Shown piece after piece: positions 1 through 5,011 of a DNA stretch of 5,011 bases. The notes below the pieces were generated by a model. The model saw nothing but the letters and a program-made list of their open reading frames with translations. It did no database searches and was not told the DNA's origin. This DNA is from Anaerolineae bacterium (GTDB taxonomy: Bacteria > Chloroflexota > Anaerolineae > 4572-78 > NAK82). The stretch is from the NCBI GenBank assembly GCA_030598425.1, contig JAUVPY010000259.1:1-5011 (forward strand). The letters are read 5' to 3'. Position 1 is the first letter of the stretch. Every line of letters starts with the position of its first letter. The translations under genes were made by a program, and so were the position numbers.

Positions 1-1079
1 CAATCTGAAACCTGGATCACGGCTCGCAATACACCATCGTCGTAATCGACGACCATCTCAAATGCATCAGCGATGCGCTCCAGCGGGAATAGGTGTGTGA
101 CCAACGGCTTAACGTCCACCAAGCCCTTCTGCACCAGTCGGATGGCCCGGGGGTAGGTATGCTTCATACGTCGCACGAGCTTGATGGTCAACCCTTTGCG
201 GCGGGCGTTGGATGCCGTCATCGTCATGGTGTCATCTGAGGGGATGCCGGCGATTACCACCACCCCGCCAGGACGTGCAACGGCAGCAGCTTGGTCGGGC
301 GTCTCCGGCGCGCCAGCCGCCTCAAAAGCGACATCCACGCCACGCCCGCCGGTCAGCCGCGTGATCTCGGCGACCACATCTATCTCGTCAGGGTTGAGCG
401 CCACGTCGGCGACGTAGTCCAGGGCAAATCTGCGCCGGTCGGCCAGAGGTTCGGTCATGTAGATCGCGCCAGCACCAGCCGCCTTCGCCACGGCCGCCGT
501 CAACAGCCCGATGGGGCCAGCGCCCAACACCACGACGGTCTGCCCAGGTTTCAGGTGCGCCAGGTCAACGGTGTGGATGGCAATGCCCAACGGTTCCAGC
601 ATAGCACCCTCTTCGGGCCCGATATCCGCAGGCAGAGGAAAACAGTTCTCGGCAGGCATGACGGTATACTCGGCAAAGACGCCGTCAATTGGCGGAGTAC
701 CGCAAAAACGCACATCGGGGCACAGATTGGGATGTCCGTGTTGACAGGACTCACACTCCCCGCAATGGATCGCCGGCTCTACAGCCGCCAGTTGCCCAAC
801 CTCCAAGCCTTCAGCCCCAGCGCCTAGATCAGCAATCCAGGCTGAAAACTCGTGCCCCATGATGATGGGATCTGTCACGACCGCATCGCCGATACGACCT
901 TCCTCATAGTAATGCACGTCGGAACCACATACACCCACCGAGGCCACTTTTAGCAGCACCTCGCCGGGACCGGGTTTGGGTCGGGCCAAGTCTTCCAGTC
1001 GCAGATCGTGGATGCCGTGCAAGCGCGCCACACGCATGGTGTGAGACTCTTTCTCAAACTCACCACTCTTGTTATTCAT
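1..1079 (-). CDS. Zinc-dependent MDR dehydrogenase, sorbitol/polyol dehydrogenase-like (3' end at window edge)
   Basis: Medium-chain dehydrogenase that would oxidise a secondary alcohol of a polyol or sugar with NAD(+), in the cytoplasm. 359 residues are visible. The catalytic zinc site is C51 (GVCGSD), H76-E77 (GHE) and E162 (LEPLG). The structural zinc lobe has C106, C109, C112 and C120 in CGECESCQHGHPNLC. The Rossmann loop GAGPIG is at 186-191, and E210 at the end of the second strand suggests NAD rather than NADP. The family is usually about 340-350 residues. The visible C-terminus (AVIQVSD) looks natural, and the next codon begins TG, so the stop may be TGA one base outside the window. 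The start at 1079 is favoured by GGAGG four bases upstream; an internal ATG at 1037, just before the conserved MRVARL, lacks as good a ribosome site. It follows the aldolase by 59 bases, the last gene seen in the operon. Exact substrate unknown; threonine or other polyol dehydrogenases are alternatives. Confidence 0.9.
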   Translation of the reverse strand, partial: MNNKSGEFEKESHTMRVARLHGIHDLRLEDLARPKPGPGEVLLKVASVGVCGSDVHYYEEGRIGDAVVTDPIIMGHEFSAWIADLGAGAEGLEVGQLAAVEPAIHCGECESCQHGHPNLCPDVRFCGTPPIDGVFAEYTVMPAENCFPLPADIGPEEGAMLEPLGIAIHTVDLAHLKPGQTVVVLGAGPIGLLTAAVAKAAGAGAIYMTEPLADRRRFALDYVADVALNPDEIDVVAEITRLTGGRGVDVAFEAAGAPETPDQAAAVARPGGVVVIAGIPSDDTMTMTASNARRKGLTIKLVRRMKHTYPRAIRLVQKGLVDVKPLVTHLFPLERIADAFEMVVDYDDGVLRAVIQVSD

Positions 1080-1083
1080 ATAA

Positions 1084-1088
1084 CCTCC
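1084..1088 (-). promoter_or_regulatory. Ribosome binding site of the MDR dehydrogenase
   Basis: GGAGG lies four bases before the ATG at 1079 and decides that start over the internal ATG at 1037. It lies within CAATTGGAGG, a 10-mer also found before the EthD gene. Confidence 0.75.
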
Positions 1089-1138
1089 AATTGAAATTCA
1101 CTATTTATTACAACTGAGATAGCAGGAAGGTAAAGCAG

Positions 1139-1945
1139 TTACTCACCCAGCAGCTTCCGGCGATACGCCTCATCGGGGCGAGTGTGAATACGCTCCACCG
1201 CCTGGGGCGTCATGAAGCGAGGCCCTCCTACGGCGTAAGTGCCGAGCAGCACACGGGCCGCCTTGACCGCCATTGCGGTGATGTTCTCCACCTGCTGGGC
1301 AGTGCGCCCCAAGACGATTAGTCCGTGGTTCTGCATAAGAATCACTTTGGGAACTTCGTAATATTCGTCAATGTACTGATTAATTAGACGACGAACCAAC
1401 CGGGCTAACGGAACGCCTGGGTCGGTGTAAGGTACCACCACTGGCGCTGGACCGCAAATGACGATTTCGTCGGGGAAGAGCCGGCCGCTGACGGCTGTCT
1501 CAAAGGCCACCGAGCAAGTAAGCGCATTAACCGCCGTTGGATGCGTATGCCCCACGAAATTGATGCCTTCCAGATTGAGACAAAGCGCGTGTAGGACTGT
1601 CTCTACTGAGGGGCGAACACCCTCTACTGAGGGGCGAACACCCTCTACTGAGGGGCGAACACCTTCGCCTGGAGGTGAATCAACTCTGGCCGCGTATAGC
1701 CCTTGTTCGACCCCCTCGTCATCCATGACAGGATCGTTTAGCATAGTCAGGACTCGCTCAAACGAGACGCGTACGAAACCGGCTTTGTCAATGGTACGTA
1801 GCTCGGTACCGCTGGCCTTCACCCAAAAGGTATCGGCGTCGGCGCGGGCCGAGGTGTTGCCCTCGCCCAGGATCACATAGTCCAGCGCCGGGTCGCCCAG
1901 GTTATGAGACATGGCCACAAGCTGAGTCAGGGCGTCATTTTGCAT
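1139..1945 (-). CDS. Class II (zinc) sugar-phosphate aldolase, fuculose/rhamnulose-phosphate aldolase-like
   Basis: 268 residues, class II aldolase/adducin family, a cytoplasmic zinc enzyme that cleaves a ketose 1-phosphate to DHAP and an aldehyde; here probably L-rhamnulose- or L-fuculose-1-phosphate giving L-lactaldehyde. Visible motifs are GNTSAR (29-34) and ASGTEL (44-49) for phosphate binding, the PSVET motif with E115 at the position of FucA Glu73, GHTHPT giving zinc ligands H133 and H135, and QNHG giving H207. The start at 1945 follows GGAGGA by five bases. The frame stays open upstream to a TTG at 2170, but that stretch resembles no part of the family. The oddity is three tandem copies of GVRPSVE (residues 95-115), only the last of which is followed by the conserved TVLHALCL. 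An epimerase (AraD-like) role is possible but less likely beside an isomerase and kinase. Substrate assignment is inference from neighbours. Confidence 0.88.
   Translation of the reverse strand: MQNDALTQLVAMSHNLGDPALDYVILGEGNTSARADADTFWVKASGTELRTIDKAGFVRVSFERVLTMLNDPVMDDEGVEQGLYAARVDSPPGEGVRPSVEGVRPSVEGVRPSVETVLHALCLNLEGINFVGHTHPTAVNALTCSVAFETAVSGRLFPDEIVICGPAPVVVPYTDPGVPLARLVRRLINQYIDEYYEVPKVILMQNHGLIVLGRTAQQVENITAMAVKAARVLLGTYAVGGPRFMTPQAVERIHTRPDEAYRRKLLGE
1601..1663 (-). repeat. Perfect 21-base tandem repeat, three copies, inside the aldolase gene
   Basis: Three identical 21-base units lie at 1601-1621, 1622-1642 and 1643-1663. On the plus strand each begins CTCTACTGAG and ends GCGAACACC. 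Being seven codons long the repeat keeps the frame, and read on the coding strand each unit encodes GVRPSVE. The final unit holds the PSVE that joins the conserved TVLH of the aldolase, so the duplicated segment includes the catalytic-glutamate motif. Exact identity of all three copies, synonymous positions included, points to recent slippage or unequal recombination. Confidence 0.97.
1654..1669. repeat. Short perfect inverted repeat at the edge of the tandem array
   Basis: GGCGAA, a four-base loop CACC, then TTCGCC form a perfect 6-bp hairpin. It overlaps the end of the third 21-base unit and continues into aldolase sequence beyond it. It could have aided slippage, or be part of a small palindromic repeat element; the sequence alone does not distinguish these. 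Confidence 0.6.
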
Positions 1946-1950
1946 AGGTG

Positions 1951-1956
1951 TCCTCC
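1951..1956 (-). promoter_or_regulatory. Ribosome binding site of the aldolase
   Basis: GGAGGA lies five bases before the ATG at 1945. It fixes the start of the aldolase and argues against the longer frame that is open up to 2170. Confidence 0.8.
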
Positions 1957-2107
1957 AAACTAGTAGTGAGGTTGAGAATTGGCCAACGAGGAACGGATCA
2001 GCGCCCAGCCATCCTGCCTGGCGACACGTAGATTTCGCACAAGCAACCAGCGAGGGATTGCTTGGAATAGCCTGGCGGCAACTCTGAAAGGATGGTGCCA
2101 GGCGGGA

Positions 2108-2140
2108 AAGGCTGGGCCGCTCGAGCAGCGACCCAGCCTT
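2108..2140 (-). terminator. Strong hairpin after the kinase gene; possible terminator or processing/stability element
   Basis: A perfect 9-bp stem (AAGGCTGGG with CCCAGCCTT) encloses 15 bases that can pair further (CGCT with AGCG). On the minus-strand RNA the stem can extend by a G-U and a G-C pair. It starts about 35 bases after the kinase stop codon, where a 3'-end hairpin would sit. The run after it on the minus strand is only TTTCCC, not a clear U-tract, so an efficient intrinsic terminator is doubtful. It may instead attenuate transcription or protect mRNA between kinase and aldolase. No convincing promoter is visible between it and the aldolase start. Confidence 0.5.
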
Positions 2141-2174
2141 CCTCGTCCCCTTTGAGGTCTCGGCAAGCAACCAT

Positions 2175-3098
2175 CTATTCTAGCAAATCGGGGGACAGAT
2201 CTGCTGCTACAGGAAAACTGGTCTGGGTGCCTGACGACTGCACGCTGATGGCAGCAATGTGGTTGGCCCGTCGCATGGCCTCGGTCAAAGGTTTGCCGGC
2301 AGCCAGGAAGTAGCCGAGGCTGCCCACAAAGGCATCGCCCGCACCAGTCGTATCCAGGGCTTTTACCGGCTGGGCCGGCACATGCACGCTCCCGTCCGAA
2401 TTGACCAGGAGGCTGCCTCGCTCCCCCAAGGTCAGGATGACCATGCCCGCACCTCGCTCCAGCAAGCCGCGGGCAGCGGTCTCGGCCTCCTCTATCGTGC
2501 TTACTGCCAGACCTGTCAGAAGCTCCGTCTCGCTTTCGTTGGGACAGAAGATGTCGCTTAGTTGGAAAAGCTCGTCAGGTAGGGTGGGTTGGGCCGGCGC
2601 AGGGTTGAAGATGGTAGTGACTCCCTCCTGGCGGGCAATGCGTAACGCAGCCAAAGTGATCTCCACGGCTATCTCCAACTGGCAGACCACTATCTGGGCG
2701 GCAGCAATGACTGGACGAGCAGCCTCAATCTCCTCGGGGGTCAACAGGTCATTGGCGCCGGTAACGATGATGATGGCATTGTTACCGTCTGGATCCACTG
2801 CAATGGGCGCGACGCCCGAGAATGCCTGATCGGTGAAGAGCACGTGGCGCGTGTCAATTCCCCAGGACTGAAAATTCTTCAAGGTGTTCTCCCCAAAGAT
2901 ATCCTGGCCTAGCTTAGTCACCATGGCCACATCGCCACCCAACTTGGCCGCCATCACCGCCTGGTTGGCGCCCTTGCCACCATATCCCATGTGAAAACGA
3001 GTGCCGTGCAACGTCTCGCCTATGCGGGGCAAGCGGGGCACGTAACTGATCAAATCAAGATTGGATGCGCCTACCACGCAGATCTTGGGTTGTGTCAT
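2175..3098 (-). CDS. PfkB-family sugar kinase, ribokinase-like
   Basis: 307 residues, full length for the ribokinase (PfkB) family, which transfers phosphate from ATP to a sugar hydroxymethyl group in the cytoplasm. Visible in order: N13 and D15 in the N-terminal GASNLDL, the first PfkB signature GGKGANQA (40-47), E142 in QLE, NPAP (165-168), the PNESE metal/ATP region (187-191), and the second signature DTTGAGD (249-255) with D255 as catalytic base, then GTQTSFP (290-296). N13, D15, N45, E142 and D255 match sugar-contacting positions of true ribokinase, so ribose remains a possible substrate. In this operon, between an L-rhamnose isomerase and a class II aldolase, the expected step is 1-phosphorylation of a ketose such as L-rhamnulose; ketohexokinase shows that this fold can phosphorylate C1. 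The start ATG is preceded by AGGAG at a rather long ten-base spacing. Family certain, substrate inferred. Confidence 0.9.
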   Translation of the reverse strand: MTQPKICVVGASNLDLISYVPRLPRIGETLHGTRFHMGYGGKGANQAVMAAKLGGDVAMVTKLGQDIFGENTLKNFQSWGIDTRHVLFTDQAFSGVAPIAVDPDGNNAIIIVTGANDLLTPEEIEAARPVIAAAQIVVCQLEIAVEITLAALRIARQEGVTTIFNPAPAQPTLPDELFQLSDIFCPNESETELLTGLAVSTIEEAETAARGLLERGAGMVILTLGERGSLLVNSDGSVHVPAQPVKALDTTGAGDAFVGSLGYFLAAGKPLTEAMRRANHIAAISVQSSGTQTSFPVAADLSPDLLE

Positions 3099-3173
3099 GA
3101 AGAGACTGCTCCTAAATGGTGTAGGTTAATCGGGTGGGACAACCTTGTTCAATTACCTGGCTAGGGGTTTCTT

Positions 3174-3503
3174 TCACTTGAGGACATGCTCTCGAGTGTA
3201 AATGTGAGTGCGAATTATGGTAAACGTGTCTGCATCGGCCCCAGCCGCCTGGCCTTCAGGCGAGGCGAAGTCCTCCTGCATCTCCTCCAGGGAGTCCCAC
3301 CACAGCTCAGCGGTGCCATCGTAAGGCAACTCACCTTCGATTTCCTGGTATTCGTCAATCGCCACGTTAATCCGGTAGCCTTTGAGATTCTTGAATTTCA
3401 GCGTGAACGGCGCGTGGCCTTCCACCCAGCGCTCCCTGAACTCAGCCCGGCTCATGCCCGGTTGGGCTTTCAACAATGCAATGAGTTTTACAGGCTGGGA
3501 CAT
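3174..3503 (-). CDS. EthD-family small protein (dimeric alpha/beta barrel); possible sugar mutarotase-like role
   Basis: 109 residues with the EthD pattern: an N-terminal strand (VKLIALLKAQPG), the MSRAEFRERWVEGHAP helix and loop with H30 and P32, then GYRINVAID, a central AELWWDSLEEM segment, and a SPEG stretch near 81-84. Family members are ferredoxin-like dimeric barrels of about 100 residues; most have no assigned reaction, and the name comes from ethyl tert-butyl ether gene clusters. The start at 3503 is chosen because GGAGG lies five bases upstream; an in-frame start at 3521 would add six residues and place that ribosome site inside the gene. It lies 33 bases after the permease remnant and 75 bases before the kinase. 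In a rhamnose operon this place and size recall the mutarotase RhaM, which has a similar fold and an H-x-P segment, but that function is only a hypothesis. Confidence 0.85.
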   Translation of the reverse strand: MSQPVKLIALLKAQPGMSRAEFRERWVEGHAPFTLKFKNLKGYRINVAIDEYQEIEGELPYDGTAELWWDSLEEMQEDFASPEGQAAGADADTFTIIRTHIYTREHVLK

Positions 3504-3508
3504 GATTT

Positions 3509-3513
3509 CCTCC
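3509..3513 (-). promoter_or_regulatory. Ribosome binding site of the EthD-family gene
   Basis: GGAGG five bases before the ATG at 3503 selects this start over the in-frame start at 3521. The surrounding CAATTGGAGG (3509-3518) is identical to the leader of the dehydrogenase gene. Confidence 0.75.
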
Positions 3514-3536
3514 AATTGCAAATAATGTCGTCGAAA

Positions 3537-3905
3537 TTATCCTTTGACCGCGCCCAAAGTCAACCCGCGCACGAGGTAGCGTTGCAGCAACAGCGCCAGC
3601 AATATGCCGGGGATAATTGCAACGGTACCGATTGCAGCAATCTCACCCCACAAGATCTCGTGTCCCCCCACCATGCTGGGCACGATGATGGTCAGCGTTC
3701 GCACGGTGCGGCGGGTTAATATCAGGGCGAACATGAACTCATTCCAGGCGAAAATAAAGGAAAAGAGAGCGGTGGCGACCAATCCCGGGGTGACCAAGGG
3801 CAAGGCGACGCGCGTGAAGGCCCCCCAATACGAACAACCGTCGATCAGCGCCGCTTCTTCTAACTCGGCGGGAAGTTCGTCGAAAGCGTGGCTGGCGCGC
3901 GACCG
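3537..3905 (-). pseudogene. C-terminal remnant of a MalG-like sugar ABC transporter permease
   Basis: 122 codons encode the last third of a CUT1-type inner-membrane permease. The EAA loop, which contacts the ATPase, is intact (LEEAALIDG through RVALP, 3798-3860). Two membrane segments follow (about GLVATALFSFIFAWNE and GTVAIIPGILLALLLQ), then a natural end LTLGAVKG and TAA. The usual protein is about 270-300 residues, so the first membrane segments are missing. Upstream the frame meets the TAA of the rhamnose isomerase at 3906-3908, and no ATG or GTG start lies between; the first TTG (3803) falls within the EAA loop. Homology appears to begin around FDELP (near 3884), just after a few unrelated codons. 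It is therefore a 5'-truncated gene, unlikely to make a working transporter subunit. Alternatives are an assembly join or, less likely, a fragment expressed by readthrough of the isomerase stop, since both share one frame. Confidence 0.85.
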
Positions 3906-5011
3906 TTACTGGAACCCACCACTGGTAGCGGCCATACCACGCTCGGCTCTGATCTTTTCCTCGTAGCCGCTGGCACGGTAGGCGTTGATGGGATCAGTCG
4001 GTACGCCCATCTCCTCCCGGACTTGCGCCAGTAGGGGCCGCATATCGGTCCGGTAAGCTTCGGTAAGAATACGGTGTGCTTCCAAGACTTCGCCCTCTGC
4101 CTGGGCCGCAGCCAATCTGTCTCGAGGTACGACCAGAGATTTGGCGTAGGCTTCCTGGCAATTGAGCACCGAATAGATTATGGGTGCGAGCTTACCCTCG
4201 ACGTTGTGGCATTGGTCAAGCATATAGGCCACATTCTGGGCGGTTGTACTGGCGGGCTCATCTTCACTCTGGGCGGCGCCAGTCAGTTCGTTGTAGATCA
4301 GGAATAGCTCGTACGGGTTGACGCTGCCAACGATGAGGTCATCATCAGCATACTTACGGTTGTTGAGATGGAAGCCACCTAACCGGCCCTCGTCGAGCAG
4401 GAAGCCGACAATCTGCTCAATATTGACACCAGAGGCGTGATGCCCCAAATCGACCAATACTTGGGCTTGGGGACCAAGTTTAAGACTGAACGCGTAGCAC
4501 GTGCCCCAATCGGGCAGGTCAGTACTATAGAAAGTGGGCTCAAAGAATTTGTACTCAATCAGCATGCGGCTGTTCGCGGGCAGATGCTCGTAAACGATGC
4601 GCAGTCTCTCCTCAAAGCGTCGTTTGCGCCCACGCAAGCTGTCCTGACCTGCATAGTTAGTCCCATCCGCAAACCAAAGGCTGAGATCGTTGCTCTTAAC
4701 TTTGGTCATGATCTCACAACATTCAATAATGTGATCCAAGGCCTGCTCTTGGGAAGAGGGGTCGGGATTACCCAACGAGCCCAGCTTGTACTCATCGTCC
4801 TGGAAGACGTTGGAATTAACGGCGCCAATGTGAATACCCTGTTCCTCAGCATACTGGCACATGCCATCATAATCATCGTCCTCGGGACGATCCCAGGGAA
4901 TATGAACGGCTACTGAGGGTGCGATGCCAGTCAGCTTGTGGACTATAGCGGCATCGTCTAATTTCTGTCGGGTGGTGGTCGCAGCGCCCGGCCAGCCGAA
5001 AGCCTTAAATC
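3906..5011 (-). CDS. rhaI: L-rhamnose isomerase, P. stutzeri/RhaI type (N-terminus beyond window)
   Basis: Cytoplasmic metal-dependent TIM-barrel isomerase converting L-rhamnose to L-rhamnulose; P. stutzeri-type enzymes also act on other aldoses such as D-allose. 367 residues are visible of an expected 420-430, with no start codon because the frame runs off the window. The first visible residues ([10 protein letters not shown], then [13 protein letters not shown] and [11 protein letters not shown]) match this family. Metal and catalytic positions, numbered from the first full codon, are E152 and K154 in EYKFFEP, D187 and H190 in VDLGHH, H214 in GGFHLNN, D222 and D224 in KYADDD, and D264 in MLDQCHN. 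These correspond to Glu219, Lys221, Asp254, His257, His281, Asp289, Asp291 and Asp327 of the P. stutzeri enzyme. The C-terminus (RASGYEEKI to SGGFQ) looks natural. It is the first gene seen in the operon, and its stop abuts the permease remnant with no spacer. Confidence 0.94.
   Translation of the reverse strand, partial: FKAFGWPGAATTTRQKLDDAAIVHKLTGIAPSVAVHIPWDRPEDDDYDGMCQYAEEQGIHIGAVNSNVFQDDEYKLGSLGNPDPSSQEQALDHIIECCEIMTKVKSNDLSLWFADGTNYAGQDSLRGRKRRFEERLRIVYEHLPANSRMLIEYKFFEPTFYSTDLPDWGTCYAFSLKLGPQAQVLVDLGHHASGVNIEQIVGFLLDEGRLGGFHLNNRKYADDDLIVGSVNPYELFLIYNELTGAAQSEDEPASTTAQNVAYMLDQCHNVEGKLAPIIYSVLNCQEAYAKSLVVPRDRLAAAQAEGEVLEAHRILTEAYRTDMRPLLAQVREEMGVPTDPINAYRASGYEEKIRAERGMAATSGGFQ

Noticed and set aside
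181..827. Overlapping plus- and minus-strand open frames in the first 830 bases.
   Set aside because: They overlap the well-supported zinc dehydrogenase, whose motifs are continuous throughout; their compositions look like shadow frames of GC-rich coding DNA.
1601..1663. A CRISPR array.
   Set aside because: The 21-base units are directly adjacent without spacers and lie in frame inside a gene, so this is a coding tandem repeat.
1458..1880. Plus-strand frame with STEGRTP repeats.
   Set aside because: It is the antisense reading of the aldolase gene; its repeats are the same 21-base array read in reverse. No ribosome site or family match.
1946..2170. N-terminal extension of the aldolase frame by 75 codons from a TTG at 2170.
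   Set aside because: The extension does not resemble the aldolase family, it runs through the hairpin region, and a strong GGAGGA ribosome site serves the ATG at 1945. The family also normally starts close to that point.
3099..3173. Possible promoter or hairpin between the EthD and kinase genes (AGGTT...AACCT; TTGAAC with GATTAA).
   Set aside because: The stem is only five base pairs with a long loop, and the promoter-like boxes have poor match and spacing.
3537..3803. A short 88-residue permease gene starting at TTG 3803.
   Set aside because: Clear permease homology continues upstream of 3803 into the EAA loop, so this is an internal codon of a truncated gene and not a true start.
3186..3966. 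Plus-strand frames covering the EthD gene and permease remnant.
   Set aside because: They are antisense to sequences with clear family motifs and carry no recognisable motif themselves.

Overview
The window reads as part of one bacterial sugar-catabolism operon. Every supported gene is on the minus strand, so transcription runs from high to low coordinates. Base composition is moderately GC-rich, Shine-Dalgarno sequences of the GGAGG type precede most genes, and all families are bacterial. The layout, with a deoxysugar isomerase, CUT1-type ABC permease sequence, a PfkB kinase, a class II aldolase and an MDR dehydrogenase, would suit a free-living heterotroph such as a Chloroflexota member. 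That assignment is inference only; no phylogenetic marker is present.

In transcription order: (1) 5011-3906, an L-rhamnose isomerase of the Pseudomonas stutzeri/RhaI type, lacking its N-terminus because the window ends; (2) 3905-3537, the C-terminal third of a MalG-like sugar ABC permease, starting in mid-protein directly after the isomerase stop codon and in the same frame, so it is a broken remnant; (3) 3503-3174, a 109-residue EthD-family dimeric alpha/beta-barrel protein; (4) 3098-2175, a ribokinase-like PfkB sugar kinase; (5) a 229-base gap containing a strong hairpin; (6) 1945-1139, a class II (zinc) sugar-phosphate aldolase carrying a perfect 21-base tandem triplication that repeats its catalytic-glutamate motif; (7) 1079 to the window start, a zinc-dependent sorbitol-dehydrogenase-like MDR oxidoreductase, almost complete.

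Taken together, the genes suggest a phosphorylating deoxysugar pathway. L-rhamnose (or a related L-sugar) would be isomerised to L-rhamnulose, phosphorylated by the PfkB kinase in place of a classical RhaB, and split by the class II aldolase into DHAP and L-lactaldehyde. The dehydrogenase would handle the aldehyde/diol or a polyol side product. The EthD protein sits where a RhaM-type mutarotase might be expected. The family assignments are well supported by motifs; the pathway roles of the kinase, EthD protein and dehydrogenase are inference.

The three points most worth attention are the isomerase/permease junction, the catalytic-motif triplication in the aldolase, and the non-canonical set of enzymes around RhaI.
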